Positions 37,298-46,175 of a stretch of DNA of 64,000 bases are shown piece after piece (position 1 is the first letter of the stretch; the number at the start of each line of letters is the position of its first letter). Position numbers and translations under genes: made by a program. The notes below the pieces were generated by a model. The model saw only the letters and a list, made by a program, of their open reading frames with translations. It searched no databases and was not told where the DNA came from. Source of the DNA: Micromonospora sp. MW-13. GTDB lineage: Bacteria; Actinomycetota; Actinomycetes; Mycobacteriales; Micromonosporaceae. The stretch spans positions 124,001 to 188,000 of the forward strand of contig NZ_QKKX01000030.1 in the NCBI RefSeq assembly GCF_003434305.1. Reading direction: 5' to 3'.

Positions 37298-38553
37298 CGG
37301 CCGGCCTCCCTGGCGTGGGCGCGGGCGGCGGCCATCCGCTCGACCGTGGACGGGTGCGACGCCGAGTAGAGGTACTCCCAGCGGGGCGGATCGGGGTCGG
37401 CCAGGTTCACCCCGGCCAGGCGGCGCTGCATCGCCTCGAAGGTCGCCGGGTCCCCGGTGAGGGCGAGGGCGTGCGCGTCGGCCCGGGCCTCGATCCGGCG
37501 GGACACCAGCGCCTGGACCGGGGCGGTCACCAGCCCGGCCACCGTGACCAGCGCGATCAGCAGCGGGAACGCGCGCGGCTCGGCGATCGAGTCGACGCCG
37601 GCCAGGCGCAGCAGCGGGCCGGCCGAGCCGAGCAGGTAGAGCACGACCACGGCCAGCGCGGCACCCAGCGCCCCGGTCAGCGTCCCGGTCCACACGTCCC
37701 GGTCCTTGGCGTGCCCCAACTCGTGCGCGACGACGCTGGTCACCTCGGCCGGGGTGGCCTCGCGCAGCAGGGTGTCGTAGACGACCACCCGGCGGGTCGG
37801 CCCGAGCCCGGAGACGTACGCGTTGACCGCGCGGGTACGCCGGGACGCGTCGGCGACCAGCACGTCGCGCACCGGCACGCCGTCGCGGGCCGCCAGGCTC
37901 ATCAGCTCGGTGCGTAGCGGGCCCTGTTCCATCGGGGTGAACCGGTTGAACACCGGCTCCACCAGCACCGGCAGCACGAACGACAGCAGCACCACCAGCC
38001 CGGCCGCGCCGGCCGCGCCGAACGCCCACCACCAGCGCGGGGCGAGCCGGGTCACGGTGTAGAAGCCGAGCAGCGCGACCGCGCCGATCACCGCGCTGAC
38101 CGCGTACGACTTGAGCAGGTCGGCCGTCCAGCCGGCCCAGCCCTGGGTGCTCAGCCCGTACCGGGTGAGGACCGTCTGCCGCCAGGCGGCCAGGGGCAGG
38201 GTGAGCAGGTCGGCGACGAGCACCACGGCCAGCCCGCCGAGTACCGCCTGGGCGATCCAGTGGCCGCCGAACGGGCGCCCTGCCAGCTCCACGAGGCGGC
38301 TGCCCAGCGGGGTGAGCCCGAGCGCCACGGCCACCAGCAGCCCGAGGGCGAGACCGGCCCAGCCGGCGGGGCGCAGCGCGGCCCGGAACTCCCGGCTGCG
38401 GGCGACCTGGTCGACCGGCAGGTCCCGCAGCGCGGCGAGCTGGTCGACGCGCGGGGCCGGCGGCCGGTGCCACGGCACCAGCAGGGCGCTGGCGACGAGC
38501 AGCGCCACGGCCAGCCCGGCGAGGGTGAGCACCGCCCAGCCGCGCGGCGTCAT
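37294..38553 (-). CDS. M48-family zinc metalloprotease (Ste24/HtpX-like), membrane-embedded
   Basis: A 419-residue integral membrane protease with several hydrophobic segments (about 10-27, 64-80, 100-120, 150-165, 178-197). The zinc site is VVAHELGHAKDRD (HELGH 277-281), with EARADAHAL providing the third ligand Glu, and NAYVSGLGPTRRVVVYDTL lies before it as in CAAX prenyl proteases. Probably handles misfolded or specific membrane proteins. Its ATG overlaps the stop of a short leader ORF as ATGA, and its own stop overlaps pimB, so three reading frames are chained. Confidence 0.9.
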   Translation of the reverse strand: MTPRGWAVLTLAGLAVALLVASALLVPWHRPPAPRVDQLAALRDLPVDQVARSREFRAALRPAGWAGLALGLLVAVALGLTPLGSRLVELAGRPFGGHWIAQAVLGGLAVVLVADLLTLPLAAWRQTVLTRYGLSTQGWAGWTADLLKSYAVSAVIGAVALLGFYTVTRLAPRWWWAFGAAGAAGLVVLLSFVLPVLVEPVFNRFTPMEQGPLRTELMSLAARDGVPVRDVLVADASRRTRAVNAYVSGLGPTRRVVVYDTLLREATPAEVTSVVAHELGHAKDRDVWTGTLTGALGAALAVVVLYLLGSAGPLLRLAGVDSIAEPRAFPLLIALVTVAGLVTAPVQALVSRRIEARADAHALALTGDPATFEAMQRRLAGVNLADPDPPRWEYLYSASHPSTVERMAAARAHAREAGR

Positions 38554-38684
38554 CCCGCCACCCCGGCCGGCACCCGCCGGGCCAGCGGGGCACGGGCCGG
38601 CATGCGGCCGGCCGCGGCGGGCACCGCTGGTGGGCGGGTCGGCACCGCGTCGCGCGCGCCGCCGTCGCGTCGTACCCGCGTCAT
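38550..38684 (-). CDS. Short ORF (44 aa) translationally coupled to the M48 protease
   Basis: Starts MTRVRRDGGARDAVPTRPPA with an excellent GGGAGGAG 4-5 nt upstream, and ends with a TGA that overlaps the protease ATG (ATGA). The product is Arg/Ala/Pro-rich and has no recognisable fold. The protease itself has no separate RBS, so this ORF probably serves as the ribosome-loading leader. A TAGGAT box at 38710-38715 could be its -10. Confidence 0.5.
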   Translation of the reverse strand: MTRVRRDGGARDAVPTRPPAVPAAAGRMPARAPLARRVPAGVAG

Positions 38685-38709
38685 GCCACTCCTCCCGCCG
38701 TGAGCGCCC

Positions 38710-38715
38710 ATCCTA
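38710..38715 (-). promoter_or_regulatory. -10 box (TAGGAT) for leader ORF-M48-pimB unit
   Basis: TAGGAT on the minus strand lies 25 nt before the leader ATG; transcription would begin just upstream of the GGGAGGAG ribosome site. Confidence 0.4.
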
Positions 38716-38882
38716 TGGCCCGACGGCGGTACGGCCGCCGGGGCGGGCGACCGCGCCCACGGCCGGCGGTGGCGGCCTCGCCCGGCCACGGGCGTCCGAC
38801 GGCTCCGTGACAGCGGCGTGCCCGACCGGGCCGCGCCCACCGCGGCGGTCGGCGGTCGCGCCACCCGAGTCGCGGTCGGCGG
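38716..38882. other. GC-rich spacer
   Basis: Low-complexity GGCGGT/GCGG-rich sequence between the leader promoter and the small Cys protein gene; nothing else recognised. Confidence 0.4.
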
Positions 38883-39098
38883 TTACGCCACCCTGCGGCG
38901 GGCCGGGCGGGCCGGGCGGCGGGGCGCGGCGGGCGGAAGCACCTCGACGTCGAAGCCGGCCCGGGCGAACACCTCGATCGCCCGCTGCTCGGCGGCGCCC
39001 AGCTCGCCGGCGGGGGCGTCGGCGTCGAGCAACGCGGTCACCAGGCAGCCGGCGCAGCCCGCGCCCCGGATCGCGCACCTGTCGCAGTCGATCAGCAT
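38883..39098 (-). CDS. Small Cys-rich protein
   Basis: Seventy-one residues with four cysteines and a further one in MLIDCDRCAIRGAGCAGCLV at the N-terminus, then AEQRAIEVFARAGFDVEVLP and an Arg/Pro/Ala-rich tail. The Cys spacing (CxxC ... CxxC) could hold zinc or an Fe-S centre. ATG start with AGGAGG 5 nt upstream, so expression is well supported. Function unknown. Confidence 0.7.
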   Translation of the reverse strand: MLIDCDRCAIRGAGCAGCLVTALLDADAPAGELGAAEQRAIEVFARAGFDVEVLPPAAPRRPARPARRRVA

Positions 39099-39276
39099 CG
39101 TTCCTCCTGAAGCGATGCGTTGGCGGCGGGCGGGACCCGACCTGGTCGACCACGTCGTCGCCAGCTCGCCCGTCGTCGCCGCCCGGCCACCGTCGGTCAT
39201 CCCGACGCTACGCCAGGGGTACGACAGAATCGGACAACCGGCTCGCTACGGCCCAGATGCGTTCAAGCGCCCCGGA

Positions 39277-40701
39277 TCAGGAACGCGCCAGCCGGCGCAG
39301 CAGCGAGTCGGCGCCCAGCGGGTACGCGCCGTGCCGGCGCACCCCGTCGGCGACCTCCCGGTCGGAGGAGACCACCACCACCGGCCGGCCGGCCGGCTCG
39401 GCCCGGACCAGCCGCCGGATCAGCTCGTCGGCGGTCTCGCCCTTGCGGGAGAAGAGCACCCGCACGCCGCGCGGGGTGGGCGGCAGGCCGTGCATCCGCT
39501 CCGCGCCGTCGAAGACGACGGTGACCTCGTCCCCGGTCTGGGCCGCGATCCCGCCCAGCCCGGTGATCAGCCGCTTGCGCTGCTGCTCCAGCGACATCTC
39601 GCCGAAGCCGCGTTTGGTCACGTTGTAGCCGTCGACCACCAGGTGCGCCCTGGGCAGCGCGAGGAGCTGGTCGAGGCGGGCCGGGTCGTCGGTGTCGCGG
39701 GCCCGGGTGGCGGCACCGGCCGGGGTGGCCGCCGACTGGTCGGCGAAGGCGTCGGCGACGAAGTCGGCGGGGAGCCGGTCGACCGGGTCCAGCGCCAGCT
39801 CGCGGCGCAGCCCGACGGCGGCCTGCCCGATGGTCTCCAGCAGCAGCCACAGCCTCGCGTCGTCGACCGAGCGGGCCTCCTTGGCGCTGGCCCGGGCCAC
39901 GCCGGCCGCCGCCTCGGCCTCGGCCAGCCGGGCCCGGGCACGGCGCAGTTCGGCGTCCGCGTCGGCCCCCGCCCGGGCGGCCCGGCCCCGCTCGGTGGCC
40001 AGCAGCTCGCCGGCCCTGCGCTCCCGGGCCTGGGTCTCCCGCAGCGTACGGGCGAGCTGGCGGCTCTCCTCGCGAAGCTGGCCGAGTTCCTCGCGGACCC
40101 GGGCCAACTCGTCGCGGAGCTTGTCGGCCTCCACCCGGGCCACCGCCCGGTCGTGCTCGGCCCGGGTGGCCCGCTGCTCGGCCTCGCGGACCAGCTCGTC
40201 GACGACGGCCCGGTCCGCCTCGGCCCGCACCGCCGCGCCGCTGGCCTCGATCAGCTCGCGCCAGCCCCGGGGCCGGGCCAGGTACGCCAGGGCGGCCACC
40301 TCGACCGGGTCGGCGGCGGCCGGGGCGGTGCCCTCGACCACGGCGGCGCCGAGGTCGCCGGCGTCGGCGAGCACCCGGGCGGTGATCCGCTGCCGGAACA
40401 GCGGGTCGGCGGTGAGCTGGGCGGCGATCACCGGCGCACCGAGCCGGGCCCGGCGGTTGGGGGCGAACTTGGCCACCCGGCGCAGTGGCACCGGCACCTC
40501 GTCGCCGGGCAGGACCGGCAGCACGGCGGCGGTGAGCGCGACGATCCGCTGGCGTACCGACTCCGGCAGCGTCGGCTCCGGCTCGGCCGCCACCACCTCG
40601 GACGTGCGGTCGATGTCCGGGGAGTCCTCACCGGTGTGACGCACGGCGCCGGCCGACACCTCCCCCGGGAGGTTGTCGTCGTACGGCTCGGTGAGGGGCA
40701 T
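39277..40701 (-). CDS. NYN (YacP/Rae1-like) domain protein with central coiled coil
   Basis: A 474-residue protein in three parts: an acidic N-terminal region with helices (ESVRQRIVALTAAVLPVLPG), a long coiled coil (~165-275, for example DKLRDELARVREELGQLREE), and a C-terminal NYN/PIN-like domain (~345-474) with LVVDGYNVTKRGF, VTVVFDGAERM, LFSRKGETADELIRRLV and VVVVSSDREVADGVRRHGA. The four acidic clusters expected of YacP-type ribonucleases are present, so an endoribonuclease role in mRNA or ribosome turnover is plausible. It is divergent from the DEDD/GIY-YIG nuclease gene. Confidence 0.85.
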   Translation of the reverse strand: MPLTEPYDDNLPGEVSAGAVRHTGEDSPDIDRTSEVVAAEPEPTLPESVRQRIVALTAAVLPVLPGDEVPVPLRRVAKFAPNRRARLGAPVIAAQLTADPLFRQRITARVLADAGDLGAAVVEGTAPAAADPVEVAALAYLARPRGWRELIEASGAAVRAEADRAVVDELVREAEQRATRAEHDRAVARVEADKLRDELARVREELGQLREESRQLARTLRETQARERRAGELLATERGRAARAGADADAELRRARARLAEAEAAAGVARASAKEARSVDDARLWLLLETIGQAAVGLRRELALDPVDRLPADFVADAFADQSAATPAGAATRARDTDDPARLDQLLALPRAHLVVDGYNVTKRGFGEMSLEQQRKRLITGLGGIAAQTGDEVTVVFDGAERMHGLPPTPRGVRVLFSRKGETADELIRRLVRAEPAGRPVVVVSSDREVADGVRRHGAYPLGADSLLRRLARS

Positions 40702-40815
40702 GTGGCAAGTCTCCCACCGCGACCGGGCCCACCGCCCGGTGAGTGAGCCGATCTCTCATCCTAGACCAGTGGTGACGTTTGGGGCCGCTGATGCGTAAGT
40801 GTCGCACCGGCGGAC

Positions 40816-40821
40816 TAGCGT
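40816..40821 (+). promoter_or_regulatory. -10 box (TAGCGT) for leaderless nuclease transcript
   Basis: TAGCGT ends 7 nt before the GTG at 40829, supporting that codon as both transcription and translation start. Confidence 0.5.
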
Positions 40822-40828
40822 GCCGCAG

Positions 40829-42586
40829 GTGGTACGACAGGAGTACGTCCAGCAGGCGCTGGCCGGGCTGGACCGGGCCGCCGGCGACGGGGTGGACCCC
40901 GCCCTGCCGCTGTACGCGACGACCTTCGTGGTGGTCGACCTGGAGACCACCGGCGGCGCGCCGGACGGCGGCGGGATCACCGAGATCGGTGCGGTCAAGG
41001 TGCGCGGCGGCGAGGAGCTGGGGGTGCTGGCCACCCTGGTCAACCCGGGGGTGCCGATCCCGCCGTTCATCACCGTGCTGACGGGGATCACCCAGGCCAT
41101 GCTGATCCCCGCCCCGCCGATCGAGCAGGTGCTGCCGAGCTTCCTGGAGTTCGTCACCGACGCGGTGCTGGTCGCCCACAACGCGCCGTACGACGTCGGC
41201 TTCCTCAAGGCGGCCTGCGCGCGGCACGGCTACCGCTGGCCGAACCCCCGGGTGCTGGACACCGCGGCGCTGGCCCGCCGGGTGCTCACCCGCGACGAGG
41301 TGCCCAACCGCAAGCTGGGCACCCTGGCGGGGTACTTCCGCACCGCCACCCAGCCCACCCACCGGGCCCTCGACGACGCCAAGGCCACGGTCGACGTGCT
41401 GCACGGGCTGATCGCCCGGCTGGGCGGGCACCGGGTCGACACGGTCGGCGAGGCGATCGAGTTCGCCCGGGCGGTCACCCCCACCCAGCGGCGCAAGCGG
41501 CACCTCGCCGACGGGTTGCCGAAGGTCCCCGGGGTCTACATCTTCCGGGCCGCCGACGACCGGCCGCTCTACGTCGGCACCTCCGGCGACATCGGCACCC
41601 GGGTCCGCAGCTACTTCACCGCCGCCGAGAAGCGGGCCCGGATCTCCGAGATGCTCGCCGCCGCCGAGCGGGTGGAGGCCGTCGAGTGCGCCCACTCGCT
41701 GGAGGCGGAGGTGCGCGAGCTGCGGCTGATCGCCGCGCACGCGCCGCCGTACAACCGGCGGTCGAAGTACCCCGAGCGGATGGTCTGGCTCAAGCTCACC
41801 GACGGGCCGTACCCCCGGTTGTCGGTGGTCCGGTCGCTGGCTCCCGGCGACGAGGCGTACCTGGGGCCGTTCAGCTCCCGACGGGCGGCCGAGCTGGCCG
41901 CCGCCGGCTTCCACGACGCCGTGCCGCTGCGCCAGTGCACGCACCGGCTGTCGCTGCGCACGGTCACCCCGGCCTGCGCGCTGGCCGAGCTGGGTCGCTG
42001 CCCGGCGCCCTGCGAGCACCGGATCACCCCGCAGGAGTACGACGACCGCGCGGTCGCGCCGTTCCGCACCGCCACGGCCAGCGACCCCGGGTCCGTGGTC
42101 GAGGCCCTGCTGGCCCGGATCGAGACGCTGGCGGCCGACCAGCGCTACGAGGAGGCAGCCGTGGTGCGCTCGCGGCTCGCCGCGGTGCTGCGCGCGACGG
42201 TACGGATGCAGCGGCTGGCCGCGCTCGCCGGCATCGCCGAGCTGGCCGCCGCCCGCCCGGCCGCCCGGGGCGGCTGGGAGCTGACCCTGGTCCGGCACGG
42301 CCGGCTCGCCGGCGCCGGGGTCTCGCCGCCCGGCGTCCACCCGCGACCGACGCTGTACGCGATCCGGGCGACGGCCGAGACGGTCCCGCCCGGGCACGGC
42401 CCGGTGCCTCGGGCCTCCGCCGAGGAGTCGGAGCGGATCCTGTCCTGGTTGGAGCGACCCGAGACCCGGTTGGTGGAGATGTCGTCCGGCTGGTCGTCTC
42501 CGGTGGCCGGTGCGGGCCGATTCCGTGACCTGCTCAGCAAGGCCGAGGGCGCCTCGTCCCACCAACTCTCGACCGAACGCTCATGA
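40829..42586 (+). CDS. DEDD 3'-5' exonuclease fused to a GIY-YIG (UvrC/Cho-like) nuclease domain
   Basis: A 585-residue two-nuclease fusion, equivalent to Rv2191. The N-terminal ~190 residues are a DnaQ-type exonuclease: VVVDLETTGG (Asp37, Glu39), VLVAHNAPYDVGFLK and THRALDDAKATVDVL (His and last Asp). The next part (~220-310) is a GIY-YIG domain: GVYIFRAADDRPLYVGTSGD with a conserved Arg/Glu beyond. The C-terminus resembles the UvrC middle region, with a Cys cluster around LGRCPAPCEH and a UVR-like YEEAAVVRSRLAAVL. Expected role: DNA repair incision with 3' trimming. The start at 40829 is preferred on the -10 spacing; 40799 and 40820 are alternatives. Confidence 0.88.
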   Translation: MVRQEYVQQALAGLDRAAGDGVDPALPLYATTFVVVDLETTGGAPDGGGITEIGAVKVRGGEELGVLATLVNPGVPIPPFITVLTGITQAMLIPAPPIEQVLPSFLEFVTDAVLVAHNAPYDVGFLKAACARHGYRWPNPRVLDTAALARRVLTRDEVPNRKLGTLAGYFRTATQPTHRALDDAKATVDVLHGLIARLGGHRVDTVGEAIEFARAVTPTQRRKRHLADGLPKVPGVYIFRAADDRPLYVGTSGDIGTRVRSYFTAAEKRARISEMLAAAERVEAVECAHSLEAEVRELRLIAAHAPPYNRRSKYPERMVWLKLTDGPYPRLSVVRSLAPGDEAYLGPFSSRRAAELAAAGFHDAVPLRQCTHRLSLRTVTPACALAELGRCPAPCEHRITPQEYDDRAVAPFRTATASDPGSVVEALLARIETLAADQRYEEAAVVRSRLAAVLRATVRMQRLAALAGIAELAAARPAARGGWELTLVRHGRLAGAGVSPPGVHPRPTLYAIRATAETVPPGHGPVPRASAEESERILSWLERPETRLVEMSSGWSSPVAGAGRFRDLLSKAEGASSHQLSTERS

Positions 42587-42714
42587 CCAAGTGACCGATC
42601 GGACGACCCGGACTCGCTTAGGCTGTTAAGGAAGTGCAGTAGTGCCCGTTTCGTGGGCCTGCTCCCGGTTGCCGTGCCCGGCGGCTGTGGAGCCGGGGTG
42701 AGGAGGTGTCCCTC

Positions 42715-44505
42715 GTGGACGTCGACGCCGGACACGGCGCCGCCCTGGGGGGCGCGCTCCCGACCCAGCCGGGTGAACTACCCCTGGCCCGTCGGCTGCG
42801 GTCCTTACTGAGCTGGCCGAGCGCCGAGACGGACCCGGTCACCCAGCTCGTCCGCACCCACCGGGCGATCCACACCGGCACCGACCCGTCGGTGCTGCGC
42901 CGGGCGTACACGATCGCGGAGAACATGCACCGCGGCCAGTTCCGCAAGAGCGGCGAGCCGTACATCACCCATCCGCTGGCGGTCGCCCAGATCTGCGCGG
43001 AGCTGGGCATGGACGCCATCACCCTGGTCGCCGCGCTGCTGCACGACACGGTGGAGGACACCCGCTACACCCTCCAGGCCCTCGCGGAGGACTTCGGCGG
43101 CGAGGTGGCCCACCTGGTCGACGGGGTGACCAAGTTCGACAAGGCGTTCTACGGCAAGGCCGCCGAGGCGGAGACCACCCGCAAGATGATCATCGCGGCC
43201 GGCAAGGACGTCCGGGTGCTGATCATCAAGCTGGCCGACCGGCTGCACAACATGCGCACCCTCGGGGTCCGCTCGGCCGCGTCGCGGGAGCGCATCGCCC
43301 GCAAGACCCTGGAGGTGCTGGTCCCGCTCTGCGACCGGCTCGGCATCCAGACCCTCAAACGCGAGCTGGACGACGTGGTGCTGCTGCACCTGGAGCCCGA
43401 CGAGCACGCCCGGATCGCCCGGTTCGTGCACGACCGGCCCGGCTGGGACGCGTACCTCGGCGACGTGGTCGCCAAGGCGAAGGTGGCGCTGCGCCGAAGC
43501 CGGGTCGACGCCATGGTGGCCCCCCGCCCCCGGCACCTCTACTCGATCTGGAAGGACACCGTCGGCGGCGGCCACGGCACCCCGTACGACCTGCCCCGGA
43601 TCGTGATCGTGGTGGACGGTCCGGCGACCGACTGCTACGCGGCCCTCGGCGCGGTGCACGGCCTCTGGCGGCCCGTCCCCGGCCGGTTCAAGGACTTCAT
43701 CGCCTCCCCCAAGAACAACCTCTACCGCTCGCTGCACACCACCGTGTGCGGCCCGAAGAACCGCACGGTCGAGGTGTTGATCCGCACCGAGGAGATGCAC
43801 CGCTCCGCCGAGTACGGCATCGCCGCCGACTTCCGGTTCCCCCGCACCGCCGGGGCCGCCGCCACCCGCGCCCAGCAGCTCGACTGGCTGCGCCGGGTGC
43901 TCGACTGGGAGCAGGAGGCCGCGGACCCGGCGCAGTTCCTCCAGTCGCTGCGCTGCGACCTCGCCGAGGCGCAGGTCCAGGTGGTCGCCGAGGGCCGGCA
44001 GGTGGTCCTCCCCGCCGGGGCGACCCCGGTGGACGTGGCGTACGAGCTGGGCCCCGACCGGGGCGACCGCTGCCTGGCGGCCCGGATCAACGGCCGGCTG
44101 GCCCCACTCTCCTCCGAGCTGGACGAGGGCGACGTGGTGGAGATCTTCACCGAGTCCGACGCCGAGACCGGCTTCGAGGCGGACGTCGCCCCTCGCGGCC
44201 CCCGCAGGGAGTGGCTCGGCTTCGTCAAGTCCCCGCACGCCCAGATGCAGATCAACCGCTGGTTCGCCGAGCACACCGAGCCGGGCATCTCGATCGCGGA
44301 CAAGGTCCGCCTCGGCCGGGCCACCATCGGGCTGGCGCTGCGCAAGCACGACCGGGGGCTGGCCAACGACCTGCCGCTGCTGCGGCTGTCGGAGGAACTG
44401 GGCTATCCCGACCTGGAGACCCTGCTGGTGGCGGTCTTCGACCGGGCCATCGAGCCCGACGCGGTGGTACGCCAGCTCATCGACCTGGTGGACCACCGAC
44501 AGTGA
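42715..44505 (+). CDS. Second RelA/SpoT homologue (RshA-like), no ACT domain
   Basis: A 596-residue (p)ppGpp enzyme. The HD hydrolase domain has RGQFRKSGEPYITHPLAVAQ, ALLHDTVEDT (His110-Asp111) and LADRLHNMRTL, all intact. The synthetase region reads RPRHLYSIWKDT, PRIVIVVDGPATDCYAALGA, VPGRFKDFIASPKNNLYRSL, EVLIRTEEMHRSAEYGIAAD. The loop before IVVDGP diverges from the usual 'YDLxAxRVI', so synthesis may be weak or absent. A TGS domain follows, and the usual C-terminal ACT domain is missing. Streptomyces also carries a second homologue, RshA. The GTG at 42715 (AGGAGG plus 8 nt) is preferred over 42706. Confidence 0.88.
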   Translation: MDVDAGHGAALGGALPTQPGELPLARRLRSLLSWPSAETDPVTQLVRTHRAIHTGTDPSVLRRAYTIAENMHRGQFRKSGEPYITHPLAVAQICAELGMDAITLVAALLHDTVEDTRYTLQALAEDFGGEVAHLVDGVTKFDKAFYGKAAEAETTRKMIIAAGKDVRVLIIKLADRLHNMRTLGVRSAASRERIARKTLEVLVPLCDRLGIQTLKRELDDVVLLHLEPDEHARIARFVHDRPGWDAYLGDVVAKAKVALRRSRVDAMVAPRPRHLYSIWKDTVGGGHGTPYDLPRIVIVVDGPATDCYAALGAVHGLWRPVPGRFKDFIASPKNNLYRSLHTTVCGPKNRTVEVLIRTEEMHRSAEYGIAADFRFPRTAGAAATRAQQLDWLRRVLDWEQEAADPAQFLQSLRCDLAEAQVQVVAEGRQVVLPAGATPVDVAYELGPDRGDRCLAARINGRLAPLSSELDEGDVVEIFTESDAETGFEADVAPRGPRREWLGFVKSPHAQMQINRWFAEHTEPGISIADKVRLGRATIGLALRKHDRGLANDLPLLRLSEELGYPDLETLLVAVFDRAIEPDAVVRQLIDLVDHRQ

Positions 44506-44546
44506 CCGATCTCCCCCCGGTGGCCGGCGCGGCCCACGCCGGCCAC

Positions 44547-44552
44547 TAGCCT
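44547..44552 (+). promoter_or_regulatory. -10 box (TAGCCT) for leaderless Nudix transcript
   Basis: TAGCCT ends 6 nt before the Nudix ATG; no Shine-Dalgarno sequence lies between. Confidence 0.55.
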
Positions 44553-44558
44553 GGACCC

Positions 44559-45095
44559 ATGATCCCCCGCTCCCGCGCCACCGGACGGGCCTTCGCCTAC
44601 CAGCTCTTCTACCGGCTGCCCGTGTCGGTGCGGCGCCGGCTGGTCCGGCTCGCCACACCGAAGTACATCGTCGGGGCGGTCACCCTGGTCCGCGACACCG
44701 AGGCCGACGGCCCCGGCCGCCTGCTGCTGCTGCGCCAGCCGCCGGGACACAGTTGGACGCTCCCGGCCGGGCTGCTGCAACGCGGCGAGGACCCGATCGT
44801 CGGCGCGGCACGCGAGCTGTTCGAGGAGTCCGGGGTCCGGCTCGCCCCGGACCGGCTCCGGCCGGCGGTGCCGAACGCGCTGGTGCACGCCAAGGGCTGG
44901 GTGGACGTGGTCTTCGAGACGGAGGTTCCGGCGTCGACCACGGAGCTGAAGGTCGACGGCGCGGAGGTCTTCGAGGCGGCCTGGCACCCGCTGGACGACC
45001 TGCCCCGGCTGAGCCGGGCGACGGCGAACCTGCTCGGCCACTACGGCATCGGGCCACGGGCCGGCGAGGTGTCGCCGCCCCGCCCGACGGCGTGA
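44559..45095 (+). CDS. Nudix hydrolase
   Basis: A 178-residue pyrophosphohydrolase. The Nudix box fits G-x5-E-x7-REUxEExGU: GLLQRGEDPIVGAARELFEE-SGV. The N-terminal 40 residues are basic and helical (FAYQLFYRLPVSVRRRLVRL), the rest is the Nudix fold with LLLLRQPPGHSWTLPAG. Substrate unknown. Its stop overlaps the next gene's GTG (GTGA), so it is translationally coupled to a sugar-nucleotide transferase; it may clean up a nucleoside-diphosphate compound in the same pathway. Confidence 0.9.
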   Translation: MIPRSRATGRAFAYQLFYRLPVSVRRRLVRLATPKYIVGAVTLVRDTEADGPGRLLLLRQPPGHSWTLPAGLLQRGEDPIVGAARELFEESGVRLAPDRLRPAVPNALVHAKGWVDVVFETEVPASTTELKVDGAEVFEAAWHPLDDLPRLSRATANLLGHYGIGPRAGEVSPPRPTA

Positions 45096-46054
45096 CCGTC
45101 CCGGCGTCCGGTGCCGCCCGCCCGGCGGACGGCGCCGGCCCCGTCGGTGCCCCGACCGGCCGGTCCGGCGACCCCACCGCCGCGACCACGCCGGGCCCCG
45201 CCGGAGGCGGGCCGGAGGTCTGCGCGGTGGTGCTCGCCGCGGGCGAGGGGACCCGGCTGCGCCCGCTGACCGAGCGGCTGCCCAAGGCGCTCTGCCCGGT
45301 CGGCAACACCCCGCTGCTGGACCGGGCGCTGGCCCGGCTGGCCGGGCTCGGCCTCACCGGTCCGGCCCGGGTCGCGGTGAACGCCTGCTACCTCGGCGAC
45401 CAGGTCGTCGCGCACGTCGCCGGCCGGGCCCACCTGTCGGTCGAGCCCGGCGACCCGCTCGGCACGGCCGGCGGCGTGGCGAACCTGCGGAACTGGATCG
45501 CCGGCCGGGGCGTGCTGGTCGGCAACGCCGACGCGTACCTGGCGGATCCCGCCGCCGCGCCGGGCCCGGACGTCGCCGCCCTGCTGGCCGGCTGGGACGG
45601 CGAGACCGTGCGCCTGCTCGGCCAGCCCGCCGACGACCCGGCCGCCCCCGGCACCTTCGACGGCCACCGGTTCGTCGGCTTCTCGCTGCTGCCCTGGCGG
45701 CTGGTGCGGGGCCTGCCCGTCGCGCCGGGCGACCTGGTCCGGGCGGTGTGGCGGCCGGCCGAGGCGGCCGGGGCGCTGACCGTGGTGCCGTACCGGGGCA
45801 CCTTCTACGACACCGGCACCCCGGCGGACTACCTGGCGGCGAACCTGCACGCCGCGGGCGGCGGCAACCTGGTCGACCCGAGCGCCACGGTGACCGGGCG
45901 ATGCCGGGAGGCGGTGGTGGGCGCGGGGGCGACGGTGCGGGGCGAGGTGACCCGCTCGGTGGTCTGGCCGGGCGCCGAGGTGGCCGCCGGGGAGCACCTG
46001 ACCGGGGTGGTCCGCGCGGCGGGGGGCCTGACCGTACCGGCCGCGCCCCGCTGA
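45092..46054 (+). CDS. Nucleotidyltransferase (NTP-transferase family, sugar-1-phosphate type)
   Basis: A 320-residue protein. After a ~40-residue Ala/Gly/Pro-rich leader comes CAVVLAAGEGTRLRPLTERL-PKALCPVGNTPLLDRAL, the nucleotide-binding start of the sugar-nucleotidyltransferases. GDPLGTAGGVANLRNW and LVGNADAYLAD (metal Asp) follow. A short left-handed beta-helix-like tail (LVDPSATVTGRCREAVVGAG) ends it. The sugar and nucleotide cannot be fixed from sequence; mannose-1-phosphate or glucose-1-phosphate are the usual substrates. GTG start overlaps the Nudix stop. Confidence 0.87.
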   Translation: MTVPASGAARPADGAGPVGAPTGRSGDPTAATTPGPAGGGPEVCAVVLAAGEGTRLRPLTERLPKALCPVGNTPLLDRALARLAGLGLTGPARVAVNACYLGDQVVAHVAGRAHLSVEPGDPLGTAGGVANLRNWIAGRGVLVGNADAYLADPAAAPGPDVAALLAGWDGETVRLLGQPADDPAAPGTFDGHRFVGFSLLPWRLVRGLPVAPGDLVRAVWRPAEAAGALTVVPYRGTFYDTGTPADYLAANLHAAGGGNLVDPSATVTGRCREAVVGAGATVRGEVTRSVVWPGAEVAAGEHLTGVVRAAGGLTVPAAPR

Positions 46055-46175
46055 GCACGGCCCGGCGGCTCACCCCGTGACGACCCGCCGTCCCCGGTCC
46101 GGGCGGATCGGGTGGCCTCTAGCATGGTGATCGACGCCGACCGGCGGGAGTGGACGCACGACGAAGGGCGGACCC

